DNA from: a virus
Reading direction: 5' to 3' (one strand)
DNA: 64,000 nucleotides
IMG/VR virus record: IMGVR_UViG_3300007722_000005
Coordinates: 1-64,000 of that record
Shown: positions 15,250-24,398 of the stretch, piece after piece
Layout: every line of letters starts with the position of its first letter
How positions within the stretch are numbered: the first letter of the stretch is position 1
Program-made: the position numbers and the translations under genes
The notes under the pieces: model-generated
Databases searched by the model: none
What the model was told of the DNA's origin: nothing
The model's input: only the letters and a program-made list of their open reading frames with translations

Positions 15250-17039
15250 TCACAAGCTAAGCAAGTGTCTCCTTCTGCAATAGCTTTCATATCAATCTCT
15301 TGAATAACTTGCCGCTCGATTTTCTTCGACACTTTATCCGCCTTCATCAACTTCTCTGACCTGCAGTAGTACAACGTTTTTAATCCCTGTTTCCATGCCA
15401 TGAAGTGAACAGCGTGGAGGTAAACAATATTCACATCGGGCCGAAAAAAGAGGTTGAGGGATTGCGACTGATCAATGTAATTTTGTCGGTCAGCTGCATG
15501 CTCCACAATCCATCGTTGGTCAATCTCCATACCAGTCTTGTATACGTCCTTCTGCCAATCATCGAGGAAGTCAATATGTTGTACTGAACCGTCGTTTGCG
15601 ATAATAGAGGACCACACTGTATCGTACTCGAGTTTGGGATCATTTTTACACTTCTCCTTGATGATTGCATCGAGAAACCGATTGCGGGTTACATGAGAGC
15701 CAGAGAGAGTGTCTTGTCGATATACGTTTGCTCTGTATGGTTCAATTGAAGGTGATGTGTTACCCATTATAATTGAAGAGCTCGCGTTTGGTGCTACCGC
15801 CATTAGATGGCTAAATCTTAATCCTGTACCTTTTGCGTCTGGTGCTTCTCCTCGTTCTGATCCGAGTTGTTTGTTAGCTTCATTGAGGTGCTTACGGATG
15901 TGTTTGAACATCCGAATGTTTGCAGCTTTGGCGAGTGCACCTTCGAACGGAATATTGTTTTTCTGAAGGTACGCATGGTATCCCAAAGCGCCCACACCAA
16001 TTGAGCGCTCATTCTTAGCAGAGAAAACAGCACGTCGAATAGTAGAAGGAGCACTATTAATAAAAGTGCTAAGGGTATTATCAAGCATTTCAGCAACATC
16101 TCTAAGAAAAAGTTTGTCACGTTTCCAGTCATCGTAGTACTCCAGGTTCACAGAGCTCAAACAACAAACAGCTGTCCGGTCTTTGTCGGTTGGCAGGGTT
16201 ATCTCTGAACATAGATTGCTTTGACGTATACGAAGTCCGAGATCTTTTTGAAATTGTGGTAGCGCCTTGTTGCTGGTGTCAATGAAATGAATATACGGTT
16301 CACCTGTGTGCATTCTTGCTTCTAGTATTTTCTGCCACAACTCTTTTGCAGAAACCTTCTCAGCAATAACACCATTAGCAGGGTCTTTTAATTCCCACGT
16401 GTCGTCGAAGTCTGGATCAACCATACACTTCTCAATAATATTCATGAAATCGTCAGAAATATTAACACCGTGGTGGAGATTAAGCGCGCGCATGTTCTGA
16501 TCACCCGTCGGCTTGCGCATCTCAATAAACATTTCAATATCAGGGTGATTGATATCAAGGTAAACAGCATAGCTACCGCGACGTGTTCTGCCCTGCCTAT
16601 AGGCAAGACAGCTAGCGTCATATGTTTTAAGGTGTGCCATTACTCCGGTTGATTTGTCGTCCGCCGACCGAATACCAACCCCAATCCCGATACCGCCGCC
16701 CAACATCGACAACCAATTAACTTCTGCTAACGTGTCAACAAGACCAACAGAAGAATCGGGGAGGTAAGGAAGGAAGCACGAAATGGGAAGACCGCGCGCC
16801 GATTTACCATATGAGAGGATTGGGGTTGAGTACGATAACCAGTGCTTCGAAGCATATTCGTATAATCTCTGCGCGTGTTCGGGGTTTGATGAAAAGTTTT
16901 TTGACACGTACGCAAATCTTTCTTGAGGGGAAATTTCTTCGTCTGTCATATAAGATTCTTTGAGGCGTTTAATTCCAAGAACATCAAAAAGGTTATCGCG
17001 ATCATAATCTACAGTAATACCATGCACCAAATTTTCCAT
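15246..17039 (-). CDS. nrdA: ribonucleotide reductase large subunit (class I)
   Basis: A 597-residue NrdA, shorter than the E. coli enzyme (761 aa) because the N-terminal ATP-cone is absent, as in many phage reductases. Core motifs: GGGIGIGVGIRS, RRGSYAVYLDINHPDIEMFIE (in part), NLCSEITLP (active-site Cys) and the C-terminal CLACE redox pair. It reduces ribonucleoside diphosphates with NrdB. Loss of the ATP-cone implies relaxed dATP feedback. Confidence 0.93.
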   Translation of the reverse strand: MENLVHGITVDYDRDNLFDVLGIKRLKESYMTDEEISPQERFAYVSKNFSSNPEHAQRLYEYASKHWLSYSTPILSYGKSARGLPISCFLPYLPDSSVGLVDTLAEVNWLSMLGGGIGIGVGIRSADDKSTGVMAHLKTYDASCLAYRQGRTRRGSYAVYLDINHPDIEMFIEMRKPTGDQNMRALNLHHGVNISDDFMNIIEKCMVDPDFDDTWELKDPANGVIAEKVSAKELWQKILEARMHTGEPYIHFIDTSNKALPQFQKDLGLRIRQSNLCSEITLPTDKDRTAVCCLSSVNLEYYDDWKRDKLFLRDVAEMLDNTLSTFINSAPSTIRRAVFSAKNERSIGVGALGYHAYLQKNNIPFEGALAKAANIRMFKHIRKHLNEANKQLGSERGEAPDAKGTGLRFSHLMAVAPNASSSIIMGNTSPSIEPYRANVYRQDTLSGSHVTRNRFLDAIIKEKCKNDPKLEYDTVWSSIIANDGSVQHIDFLDDWQKDVYKTGMEIDQRWIVEHAADRQNYIDQSQSLNLFFRPDVNIVYLHAVHFMAWKQGLKTLYYCRSEKLMKADKVSKKIERQVIQEIDMKAIAEGDTCLACE

Positions 17040-17061
17040 TTCTACTCCACTGTTATTGTTA

Positions 17062-18093
17062 TTAGGTTTTCTTCCACTGATTGAAAGCCATCAACGCTCC
17101 CATTCCTCTAAACGTGTTTTGATCTATTACCTCTTTGATCGCTTTAGGTGAAATGCCAGCCTCGACCATTTGATTGACATCTTTGTGTTTTACCTTACTT
17201 GGCCACACACATACATTATACCCTTTTTCTATCATAGTCAACGTACGTTTGAGCATCTCTTCATTACGTGGTTCATTATCGTAAATAATTACTGCGTTGT
17301 TCTTTTCGACATTCAACTGGTTGAGAGCAGATATACAATCCGCCCCACACATTGCTATTGAATTTGGAACAAACAATGAATCAAACGGCCCCTCGAACAC
17401 ATATGTATACTTAGCAATATTCGTGTGGTCAAGACCATATATTTTTGGTTTTGTTTCGTCGGCAATGATTGTTATATAGCGCTGCCCTTTTTTTGATAAA
17501 CTTCTTCCCTGTACTCCTATGAAGTTACCATATTGATCCAACAAAGGTATTATGATCCGTCCAGAATCCTTTTGTTTTAGATCAAACTTATCGGGTATGA
17601 ACGAGTTCACCCATTTCTTGAATGAGGGCGTGTAGAACAGTTTGAAATGGAACTGAGGCGGTATTAACCGTTCCTGAACGTATTTTTTGGCGGGATGATC
17701 AGGACGAAGTTGTGATATCTTTTGAAGATTTTTAAGAGGAGAGTTCCTGATAAATTTTGGCTTAGCTGGACTTGTGATATCCGGCTGTTTATTAGCTAAT
17801 ACTTCTTGATTTTGGCCGATATAACTTTCTTTAAACTTCTCTAAAGAATATTCGGCACTAATATTAGGGCTAACGTGCTTTATTAGCTTTGCTAGGGATG
17901 TTGAATCACCACAATTGTGGCATTTAAACACAGCATTACCCTTGTGGTCAAGGATATACCCACGAGCTTTGTGTTTATCTTTTTTTGAGTCACCACAAAA
18001 AGGACAGCGAAAATTATAGACGCCGTTTTTCTTTTTAAAGTGTGACAGGTAGCCTGAAACAAGGCCAATATACTTGTGATCGATGTAATCCAA
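17062..18093 (-). CDS. 61: DNA primase, gp61-like
   Basis: A 343-residue DnaG-type primase. Residues 27-65 contain a CHC2-like zinc finger (RCPFCGDSKKD, FKCHNCGDST). The Toprim domain follows, with VFEGPFDSLFV (catalytic Glu) and VIIYDNEPRN. T4 gp61 partners with gp41 helicase (39366-40748 here). It has its own early promoter. No helicase-binding C-terminal domain is evident. Confidence 0.88.
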   Translation of the reverse strand: MDYIDHKYIGLVSGYLSHFKKKNGVYNFRCPFCGDSKKDKHKARGYILDHKGNAVFKCHNCGDSTSLAKLIKHVSPNISAEYSLEKFKESYIGQNQEVLANKQPDITSPAKPKFIRNSPLKNLQKISQLRPDHPAKKYVQERLIPPQFHFKLFYTPSFKKWVNSFIPDKFDLKQKDSGRIIIPLLDQYGNFIGVQGRSLSKKGQRYITIIADETKPKIYGLDHTNIAKYTYVFEGPFDSLFVPNSIAMCGADCISALNQLNVEKNNAVIIYDNEPRNEEMLKRTLTMIEKGYNVCVWPSKVKHKDVNQMVEAGISPKAIKEVIDQNTFRGMGALMAFNQWKKT

Positions 18094-18122
18094 TTACCAT
18101 TTCCTTTACCTCAACAAAACAC

Positions 18123-18151
18123 ATTATATAACAAACGTGGGTAAAGATCAA
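18123..18151 (-). promoter_or_regulatory. early promoter for primase operon
   Basis: Minus strand TTGATC, 17-base spacer, TATAAT; 30 bases before the primase start. Confidence 0.7.
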
Positions 18152-18154
18152 CGA

Positions 18155-18418
18155 CTAAAATAGATTCTCAATACGGAGGTGAGCGAGGATATAACCAACA
18201 ACGACAGCACCACCAAAAATCATCCAGCGCCACCGTTCAAGCACAACAATTCGGGTCGATAACGTATCCATTTTAGCCATTAGGCAATTGTGCTGTTCCT
18301 TTTGTTCTTTACGAATCTCTTTGAGTTCGTCGATGGCGCTTCTGACTTCTGATTCCAAAACGGCTATCCTCGAATGTGTATCGTTGTACAGGGTCCTTCT
18401 CTCTCCGTGCTCTACCAT
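18155..18418 (-). CDS. coiled-coil single-pass membrane protein (lysis accessory)
   Basis: An 87-residue protein: helical heptad-rich region (HSRIAVLESEVRSAIDELKE, EHNCLMAKMDTLSTRIVVLE, in part) followed by one C-terminal membrane segment (MIFGGAVVVGYILAHL). This is the XhlA-like haemolysin/holin-accessory plan. It is downstream of holin and endolysin on the strand, so a lysis role is likely. Confidence 0.65.
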   Translation of the reverse strand: MVEHGERRTLYNDTHSRIAVLESEVRSAIDELKEIRKEQKEQHNCLMAKMDTLSTRIVVLERWRWMIFGGAVVVGYILAHLRIENLF

Positions 18419-18429
18419 GATTATACTCT

Positions 18430-18711
18430 CTAATTAGTTTGTGCAAGTTTTTCTTTTGTGCGACCAAAAGAAGTAATACCAACAATTGCTCCCATCGCAA
18501 TATGATAAAGGCCACCACTTTGTAGTGTAATTGGTGCCCACGGTACTAACGGCTGTTTAGTATATACTAACACCAAAGCCCATAAAACAGGAAACAGTAT
18601 AAAATCAAATACGCATGTAACCATATACACCCAACCCATTGTTGGGCGCCATTTGTTATCTATCCACGATTCAAGTTCGTGCGAACGTGGAGTGTCTTCA
18701 CTCGAGTTCAC
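18430..18711 (-). CDS. holin, GTA/3TM-type
   Basis: A 93-residue protein with hydrophobic segments WVYMVTCVFDFILFPVLWAL and LYHIAMGAIVGITSFGR. The pattern W-x-PITLQSGGLYHIAMGAI followed by GRTKEKL matches the three-TM phage holin family (holin_3TM). It should form the membrane lesion that releases the endolysin encoded just upstream (four-base overlap). Confidence 0.8.
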   Translation of the reverse strand: MNSSEDTPRSHELESWIDNKWRPTMGWVYMVTCVFDFILFPVLWALVLVYTKQPLVPWAPITLQSGGLYHIAMGAIVGITSFGRTKEKLAQTN

Positions 18712-19352
18712 TCCATCACACCAAACACTTGAAGAGCGTGGTTATAATGCTTAACCCGATCAGACAATCCGTTCGTCCCACCGTTGATTCTTTTTGTTAA
18801 TGTGATCATATCACCTCGATCAGCAAGAGCGTTTAAGTTGTTTGTGTCCCAATACCAACAAGCAGATTCAATCGCTCCTGGACGGGTTGTGAGGTATGTG
18901 ACGGCTTCATCAATTGTTAGTCCACATGACTCAGCAAACTTCGTGTAATTGTTCTTACCGGTCAATTGAATGAGACCGCGACCACGAAACTTATACCCCT
19001 CTTTCGTTTCTTCAGGACCGTTACCCATACGCCCACCATATACGCGACTTGCAATCTTTTCTGGATTCTTAGCGTACTGTTTGGCTTGATCAGGGTTAAA
19101 GTATCCTGGAAACACTCTTAACAGCGCATCAGCAGAATAGTAGAGGTTCTCTGAGAGAACTTTGAACCCCATACTTTCGTGAATACATTGCGCAATAAAT
19201 GCTGACACTCGGAACGGGGTTGTGATGTCGTATTTCGGTAACACTTCACACAACGCTTGATACCACTCAAGGTGGTCTGGGTTGTTTGGGATTAGCTCTC
19301 CAAGCTGGCTAGCTACCCACAAAAAATTAAAATTAGTTGTTTGCTCGCTCAT
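18708..19352 (-). CDS. endolysin, glycoside hydrolase family 19
   Basis: A 214-residue GH19 chitinase-like muramidase. Motifs: FIAQCIHESMGF (catalytic Glu), RVYGGRMGNGPEET, YKFRGRGLIQLTGKNNY and a C-terminal RINGGTNGL. GH19 endolysins cut the glycan strands of peptidoglycan. No signal peptide, consistent with holin-dependent release. Overlaps the o-spanin gene upstream and the holin downstream by four bases each. Confidence 0.92.
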   Translation of the reverse strand: MSEQTTNFNFLWVASQLGELIPNNPDHLEWYQALCEVLPKYDITTPFRVSAFIAQCIHESMGFKVLSENLYYSADALLRVFPGYFNPDQAKQYAKNPEKIASRVYGGRMGNGPEETKEGYKFRGRGLIQLTGKNNYTKFAESCGLTIDEAVTYLTTRPGAIESACWYWDTNNLNALADRGDMITLTKRINGGTNGLSDRVKHYNHALQVFGVME

Positions 19353-19612
19353 TTATTTGCCTTATTGAAGTTATCACGCTGTTGTTTGTGCCATTCAATC
19401 CATCCTTCAACTTGTGAGGCACACTTGTGATATTTCGAATAATTACCAGCAACGTTTTTTGCTACCTCACTCAACACCGTCGGCACCTCAATCTTATCGA
19501 GAGGCGGGCAGGGCGTCATCAGAGTTTTCGACGCGTCTGGAAACGTTTGTGATGCAGGAACTGTTACACATCCCGCAAGAAACATCACACTTAATAATAT
19601 TATTGTTCTCAT
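19349..19612 (-). CDS. o-spanin (Rz1-like outer-membrane lipoprotein)
   Basis: An 87-residue protein with a lipoprotein signal: hydrophobic MRTIILLSVMFLAGC ending in the lipobox LAGC. Pro-rich stretch TPCPPLDKIEVPTVL follows. Size, lipobox and position between i-spanin and endolysin identify it as the outer-membrane spanin subunit that fuses the membranes at lysis with the protein encoded at 19609. Confidence 0.8.
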   Translation of the reverse strand: MRTIILLSVMFLAGCVTVPASQTFPDASKTLMTPCPPLDKIEVPTVLSEVAKNVAGNYSKYHKCASQVEGWIEWHKQQRDNFNKANK

Positions 19613-20067
19613 TGCTCGTCAACCGGTTTTTCAGCTGCCATATTTAGGGCATCAACAAAAGGTTGAGGAATTGGGCATGTGTTATCATATATCCTAACTT
19701 CACGGTCAACATATTCAATAACCTTCTGTGCCTTCTTTTGAATTGCCCGATCGCGATACACTATCCTCTCTACAACCTCTCTGGTAATCACAGCACTTCT
19801 TGCTTCAGCTTTAGACAGTTTCACTTCGAGAGCAGCCACGCGCTGTTTCCACACCCTTTCATTACTTATTCCACCTTCAATCCACAATGCAAAACACACT
19901 ACGATTGTAGCAATAATTCGAATCGGAAGCGTGTAGTGTTCAAATATCTTGAACGAGAATAATGATGTCGCGACGAGAGCAGCAATCCCGACAACCAAAA
20001 CGAAATGGATCAAATACTCTGGTATAAACGAAAGGATCCACATTACACTAAACCTTTTCTCTTCCAC
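19609..20067 (-). CDS. i-spanin (Rz-like)
   Basis: A 152-residue protein: two N-terminal hydrophobic segments (LIHFVLVVGIAALVATSLFSF and IRIIATIVVCFALWIEGGI, in part) then a long coiled coil (VAALEVKLSKAEARSAVITR) and a C-terminal segment with CPIPQPFV. Coiled-coil periplasmic domain and overlap with the lipoprotein gene identify the inner-membrane spanin. A spanin pair implies a host with an outer membrane. Confidence 0.8.
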   Translation of the reverse strand: MEEKRFSVMWILSFIPEYLIHFVLVVGIAALVATSLFSFKIFEHYTLPIRIIATIVVCFALWIEGGISNERVWKQRVAALEVKLSKAEARSAVITREVVERIVYRDRAIQKKAQKVIEYVDREVRIYDNTCPIPQPFVDALNMAAEKPVDEQ

Positions 20068-20564
20068 ATATCAACAAGTCTCTTCTTGCGTTTGACAAGT
20101 ACTGTTGGGTTGACTGGTTCTGTGCCAGCAATCGCATTACCGCCAGCATTGGCCGCGACAGGCCCCTCTTCTCTTAATTGTTTCCAGTGAGGGACAAAAG
20201 CTTCTGTTAGTATTCTGTCGTTTGTGCAGTCAATATTTTTATGTTCCTTGAATAGGAATACAGCAGCAGCAACTGACGCCAATCGCGTCGACCCACCAGG
20301 TAGTTTTGCGAGAATTTTCTTGAGGTTAGAGCAGACAATATCGTAGTACCCCCACGCGGTTTGTTCTTTGGTGCCGAGAGACGACTTTTTCTTTAACACC
20401 TTACCTTTATCGTCGATAATGCCAAGCTCATAAGCAGGCCATTTTTTAAAAGGTGTTGTGATTCTTTTCATGAACTGGTAGACGAGGTACATATCAACAA
20501 ACTGGTTAGTCCCACTAACCTTTTTGTTGCTCATTGAGCTGATTTGGGAAATAGGGATGCGCAT
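20043..20564 (-). CDS. late/structural-region protein, unknown
   Basis: A 173-residue basic protein. Features: QFVDMYLVYQFMKRITTPFKK, a Gly/Ala-rich linker AANAGGNAIAG and a basic end KRKKRLVDMWKRKGLV. Proteins of this type sit among virion genes in T4-like marine phages, but no role is established. Its start overlaps the upstream gene at 20564 by one base. Confidence 0.55.
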   Translation of the reverse strand: MRIPISQISSMSNKKVSGTNQFVDMYLVYQFMKRITTPFKKWPAYELGIIDDKGKVLKKKSSLGTKEQTAWGYYDIVCSNLKKILAKLPGGSTRLASVAAAVFLFKEHKNIDCTNDRILTEAFVPHWKQLREEGPVAANAGGNAIAGTEPVNPTVLVKRKKRLVDMWKRKGLV

Positions 20565-20956
20565 TAAATTTTCCTCAGTGCCTCTTCTATTACTTTATTT
20601 GAGGGAATCCCCTCCGTAAAGATTGTCTCGTTTGATATCCCTATACATTCAACAGTTACCGGCAACGTGCCGAGAAGTGAAAGAAAAGGTTTAAGCAAAT
20701 GGTATTGTCCATTAAGTTTAACAAACAACATTCTCGTCGTTTGCTCTACACCGAAAACATTATACAACACAGTCAAGTGGTTGAGAATTAATCGCTCTTT
20801 CAAATCACCCGTTTCAACAAATTTGTTAAAAAGTCTTTTAATATATTTGAACCTACTCAAATCTTCATAAAATTCTACAGTATCACAACACATTGAATTG
20901 TTGTAATGTTTTGCAGCGTATAATAAAATATTACTCTCGTCAAGTTTTACAGTCAT
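20564..20956 (-). CDS. late-region protein, unknown
   Basis: A 130-residue protein with no recognised domain; hydrophobic and acidic residues alternate (LNHLTVLYNVFGVEQTTRML). Overlaps both neighbours by one base, showing tight coupling within the late structural group. Confidence 0.55.
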   Translation of the reverse strand: MTVKLDESNILLYAAKHYNNSMCCDTVEFYEDLSRFKYIKRLFNKFVETGDLKERLILNHLTVLYNVFGVEQTTRMLFVKLNGQYHLLKPFLSLLGTLPVTVECIGISNETIFTEGIPSNKVIEEALRKI

Positions 20957-21282
20957 TAGAATGAATTCAGCGGTAACCTTTTGATTGTGTTGTTTGATGT
21001 TGCAATATACAAATAACTGTCATCATAAAACATTGTCCCGCGCGCAATTGTTATTCCACTATTAGCGGGCGTTCTTTTGTCTGTTGAAATTAGCGTCGGC
21101 ACTTCAAGTACCGAGTTATTAGATAAAACAACGTTAGCATTTATTTTACCAAAAAGGTTGGCAACTGTGATTGAATTAGCGACAGGGGTGCCGGCCGGAT
21201 CCTCTACAACGTAGAGGATCGCTGTGCTGGCTATATTACTGGTCCCTAAAAGAACAGTAAGTTTTTTACCGTCAACTGCCAT
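20956..21282 (-). CDS. probable virion decoration or head-tail protein
   Basis: A 108-residue beta-rich protein low in charge (MAVDGKKLTVLLGTSNIAST). Thr/Ser/Asn/Val-rich composition and the C-terminal YLYIATSNNTIKRLPL resemble small beta-structured virion proteins. Three bases downstream of the structural gene at 21285. Confidence 0.55.
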   Translation of the reverse strand: MAVDGKKLTVLLGTSNIASTAILYVVEDPAGTPVANSITVANLFGKINANVVLSNNSVLEVPTLISTDKRTPANSGITIARGTMFYDDSYLYIATSNNTIKRLPLNSF

Positions 21283-21284
21283 GA

Positions 21285-22106
21285 TTATGAGTCAGGGAAG
21301 ATTGTATCGTCAGACGCGTCAGAAAGCACTTCACGCATTGCAACGAGACATTCATTCTGAACACGACCAGCACGCCCACCCGAACCAACTGTACGTAGGT
21401 TCCAACCTGGTGTTACTCCTTTTGTGCGCGCGCCACTAACAACGGCAGCAGCGGTTGCTGTTTCACCTGTCAACGAATGACCATTTTCCGACGTACCCTT
21501 AGTCAGCGCAATTGCGGCGCCACCACGCGCTACCGAAAGGTAGACACCAGTTGTGTTTGCTGCCTGAACGTAGTAAGAGGTGCCAGAGGTCAATTGAGCA
21601 AGTGCTGTGTTACCTGATGATACTGTATACAACAGATAGTCACCAACAGCAAACACAGGAGTCGTCAATGTGATGAAACCGTTTGCTGCAACAGCTGTAT
21701 TAGCGATGAATGATTTTGCCGATGGTGCAGCAATTACAACATCTGGGCTTGATTCGTATGACGAACCAGCAGCTGTGATTGTCAAGTTAGCAATTTTACC
21801 AACTGAATTTGCACCACTATCAGCAGTCGCACTTGCACCACCACCACCAGTCAACGTAACAACTGCGTTGGCAGTGTAACCAGAACCAGACGACAGAATT
21901 TCGAGGGCGACGACATTACCACTCGATACACCCGCTTCTGCTGCGTCAACACAAAATTGGCCAACAGTAGCACCAGAAACGATTGCGTTCGGTGTTACGT
22001 TACCAAACAGTACAGATTGGTTACCTGAATTTTGTGTTAAGTTAACTTGTGATAGTGCGTATGCTGGTGTGTTAGCTGCATTATCAGTCTTTCCCCATAG
22101 TGCCAT
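21285..22106 (-). CDS. virion structural protein, beta-rich
   Basis: A 273-residue Gly/Ala/Ser/Thr-rich, cysteine-poor protein. It contains repeated GSGYTANAVVTLTGGGGASA and AAGSSYESSPDVVI units typical of long tail or fibre-like virion proteins with the SGYTSAPTVT-type repeat, and ends with the conserved AGRVQNECLVAMREVLSDAS. A late-type promoter lies 20 bases upstream. Which part of the virion it belongs to is unknown. Confidence 0.7.
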   Translation of the reverse strand: MALWGKTDNAANTPAYALSQVNLTQNSGNQSVLFGNVTPNAIVSGATVGQFCVDAAEAGVSSGNVVALEILSSGSGYTANAVVTLTGGGGASATADSGANSVGKIANLTITAAGSSYESSPDVVIAAPSAKSFIANTAVAANGFITLTTPVFAVGDYLLYTVSSGNTALAQLTSGTSYYVQAANTTGVYLSVARGGAAIALTKGTSENGHSLTGETATAAAVVSGARTKGVTPGWNLRTVGSGGRAGRVQNECLVAMREVLSDASDDTIFPDS

Positions 22107-22123
22107 AGTAGTACTCCTTTGTT

Positions 22124-22747
22124 TTATTTATTCTGTTGGTGGACAATTGAATCGGTAACTGTTTCAAGAACAAACAATTCGTCATCGGTGAAATCTTCTG
22201 ATATATCGATATTATCTACATTCGTTAGTAGGTTGTCGATGTACTGTTTAACCGTCATTGTTTCTTCGCCAACAGCTTGCATTCTCTTTGCAGCCATTTT
22301 ATAAAGATGTTTTTGCATCATATCCATCGATGTTTGATCTTTGTTTTGCTTTGCGACTGCATATGCAGTAGACAATTGCTTCATGATTTTGCCGTGGCGA
22401 TCTTGAAAGCTCAGCTTCTTTTTCTCCGCGGCTTGTTGAGCCTGTATATTAGCAACAGATTGTAGCTCATCAATTTGCTCAACATGGTAAGGATCACCTT
22501 CGTTATGCTCACCAGAAAGTTTGTAAACTTTCGTTGCGTTACTTCCGTGTGTGTATGTTCCAATCAACTTCTTAGCTTCGTCGATCTGTTCTGGCGCCTT
22601 TTTTGGTTTATTTGCAAGGGCTGCCTTTTCCATCAATTCCGCTTCAAGAGCGTTACGAGCCATCGGACCTTTTGCGGACGCTTCACGAACAGCATTCAAC
22701 AAGCTGTCGGAAAATCCGTTATTTTTCTTTGAAAATAAAAATGTCAT
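22124..22747 (-). CDS. late-region helical protein, unknown
   Basis: A 207-residue charged, helical protein (MTFLFSKKNNGFSDSLLNAV). Central KAALANKPKKAPEQIDEAKKL-type stretch, then AKQNKDQTSMDMMQKHLYKM and an acidic C-terminus. Composition suits a scaffold or internal head protein; no homologue recognised. Its start overlaps the stop of 22744. Confidence 0.55.
   Translation of the reverse strand: MTFLFSKKNNGFSDSLLNAVREASAKGPMARNALEAELMEKAALANKPKKAPEQIDEAKKLIGTYTHGSNATKVYKLSGEHNEGDPYHVEQIDELQSVANIQAQQAAEKKKLSFQDRHGKIMKQLSTAYAVAKQNKDQTSMDMMQKHLYKMAAKRMQAVGEETMTVKQYIDNLLTNVDNIDISEDFTDDELFVLETVTDSIVHQQNK
22125..22132 (-). promoter_or_regulatory. late-promoter-like sequence
   Basis: Minus strand AATAAATA (one mismatch to TATAAATA), inside the end of the upstream gene, followed by AAAGGAG and the ATG at 22106. 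Confidence 0.5.
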
Positions 22748-22938
22748 GTTAGTCCTCGTCCCTTATGAATTTGAATCAACTCGTCGACCATGTTAGAAAG
22801 CTCCTTATCACCCTTGTATTTAGCTTTAACTTTATCACCAATCACCGTGATTCTACCAGTAGAGTCCATCGCACCGCGCAGGAGTTTCTTCTCCCCGAGG
22901 AGCATGTATATTGCGGTTTTTCCGAGACTTTTACTCAT
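22744..22938 (-). CDS. small late-region protein, 64 aa
   Basis: Basic 64-residue protein MSKSLGKTAIYMLLGEKKLL. First gene behind the late-type promoter at 22957. Function unknown. Confidence 0.55.
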   Translation of the reverse strand: MSKSLGKTAIYMLLGEKKLLRGAMDSTGRITVIGDKVKAKYKGDKELSNMVDELIQIHKGRGLT

Positions 22939-22956
22939 TTGTGTCCTTTTAACAGG

Positions 22957-22964
22957 TATTTAGG
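22957..22964 (-). promoter_or_regulatory. late-promoter-like sequence
   Basis: Minus strand CCTAAATA followed by CC, about 20 bases before the ATG at 22938; two mismatches from TATAAATA. Confidence 0.4.
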
Positions 22965-23808
22965 TGTTTTTAGTATTCGCTTGTGATCGTTCTGCTGGAG
23001 TTGGGATTCTTGGCCAAGGTTTCTTCTGATCCTTGAGCCGTTTGAATGCCCGCATCAACTTGCCAACGCTCTTACTTTCTGTTATACCACCTTTATCTGC
23101 CTTCGTCCAATGCACATTTCCTGTCCCCTTGCAATAATTGCAATCGTCCTTTGTTTTTGGTTCATTCTTGCATTCGGGACATATCCTGTGATTTGAAGCT
23201 AGTCGTGGCGAGTAAAATACATTATTTGCTTCGATAACACAAACGTCGTACGCTTTTTCAGCGAGGTCGTTTATTTTGTCAGTCTTAACACGCATTATTG
23301 AATTCGTTATTGGACGGTAGTTGTACTTCGAACTCCGGCGGCCAGCGGCAAGGCGGGCGCCTTCTGCTTGTTTGACTCTTGGAAGAAGTCGGTCAGCTAC
23401 GCGATTAATCGCTCCTTGCTTCTTACTAATAATCCTATCGACAACAATCTTGTCTGATGGGCCGAGTTTTTGATAATTTGAACCCAACTTACCAGCATAC
23501 CGGCGGCGCATATAGTTGCGCGCAAGGTTGCGTGTCCTCTTCTTGAGGTTCTTCTTATTTGCAAATCTATTCAGCGCAAGCTGTCTTCCTTTTTTGATCT
23601 TTGGAAGACGGCGGCGAATGCTAATAGCACGCTTACGACGCTCTTGATACGTAAGAACGCGGGACTCTCTTACACCCTTTGTTGGCTCGACGACAACCTC
23701 GTCTCCATCTTTGTTGAGGATAACTTTCTTCTTGCTACCCTTCATTATGATCGGCTTTTCGTCGGGCGACATTTGTTTGTCGGGTGTCATTTCACCAGCT
23801 GGTTTCAT
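22960..23808 (-). CDS. very basic virion-region protein with DnaJ-like zinc motif
   Basis: A 282-residue, strongly basic protein. The middle is an Arg/Lys-rich helix (RRKRAISIRRRLPKIKKGRQ) common in marine T4-like phages. Near the C-terminus CPECKNEPKTKDDCNYCKGTG gives two CxxC pairs like the DnaJ zinc finger. It could bind nucleic acid inside the head; that is inference from charge and from the neighbouring candidate internal proteins. Confidence 0.6.
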   Translation of the reverse strand: MKPAGEMTPDKQMSPDEKPIIMKGSKKKVILNKDGDEVVVEPTKGVRESRVLTYQERRKRAISIRRRLPKIKKGRQLALNRFANKKNLKKRTRNLARNYMRRRYAGKLGSNYQKLGPSDKIVVDRIISKKQGAINRVADRLLPRVKQAEGARLAAGRRSSKYNYRPITNSIMRVKTDKINDLAEKAYDVCVIEANNVFYSPRLASNHRICPECKNEPKTKDDCNYCKGTGNVHWTKADKGGITESKSVGKLMRAFKRLKDQKKPWPRIPTPAERSQANTKNT

Positions 23809-24398
23809 TTTTTAAGGTTCCCTTTTACGTCGTGGAATAGGTCTTTTGCGTGCCCCTCATTCTTCTTCAGCGCAGATGGAAGATTTTTCTTGAACGAGTG
23901 GAAGTCGTTGTTGTGTACGTGGTTCCGCATATCTGTTCCCGATACTCCCTTTGATCGCGCACCAGTATTTACCACATTGATTGATTTGAAAGGTTTTTCG
24001 GTTCCTGGACCGTGGTACTTTTTAATCTTTTCCAATTCTCCAGCGCGGTCTTCTCCACCAGCAAGTGTCAGGTGCCTGTAACCTTGATCGTGAAGATGCT
24101 CAACATGTTGATAGATTGAAGGCCGCTCTTTCGACGACATTGTGATGTTCGTGTTGGGGAATGCGCGCTTCAAATGCTTTTCTTTTTGTTGAGGAGAAAG
24201 AGGGTTCTTTTTCGAATCATGTGAGTGTGAAGCGATAACGAGATGATCAGCCCCTACCTTCTTTGCGTGGGCTTTTAATCCGTTGATATTTGCTTCATGC
24301 CCTGATGTAGGAGGGTTCATACGGCCGTAGAGAACAGCAACGTGCTTGTCGTTGTCGTCGCTCGACTCTCGTATGTATTGGAGGAATCTTTTAATCAT
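23805..24398 (-). CDS. nucleotidylyltransferase-fold protein with capsid-targeting-like leader
   Basis: A 197-residue protein. Residues 20-34 read VAVLYGRMNPPTSGH, the HxGH-type nucleotide-binding motif (TSGH), and near residue 150 GVSGTDMR matches the ISGTxxR motif of cytidylyl-/adenylyltransferases. The N-terminus MIKRFLQYIRES fits a T4 capsid-targeting leader with cleavage after I-R-E. Substrate unknown; it may be packaged and injected. It forms a coupled set with the next two genes, which have similar leaders. Confidence 0.7.
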   Translation of the reverse strand: MIKRFLQYIRESSDDNDKHVAVLYGRMNPPTSGHEANINGLKAHAKKVGADHLVIASHSHDSKKNPLSPQQKEKHLKRAFPNTNITMSSKERPSIYQHVEHLHDQGYRHLTLAGGEDRAGELEKIKKYHGPGTEKPFKSINVVNTGARSKGVSGTDMRNHVHNNDFHSFKKNLPSALKKNEGHAKDLFHDVKGNLKK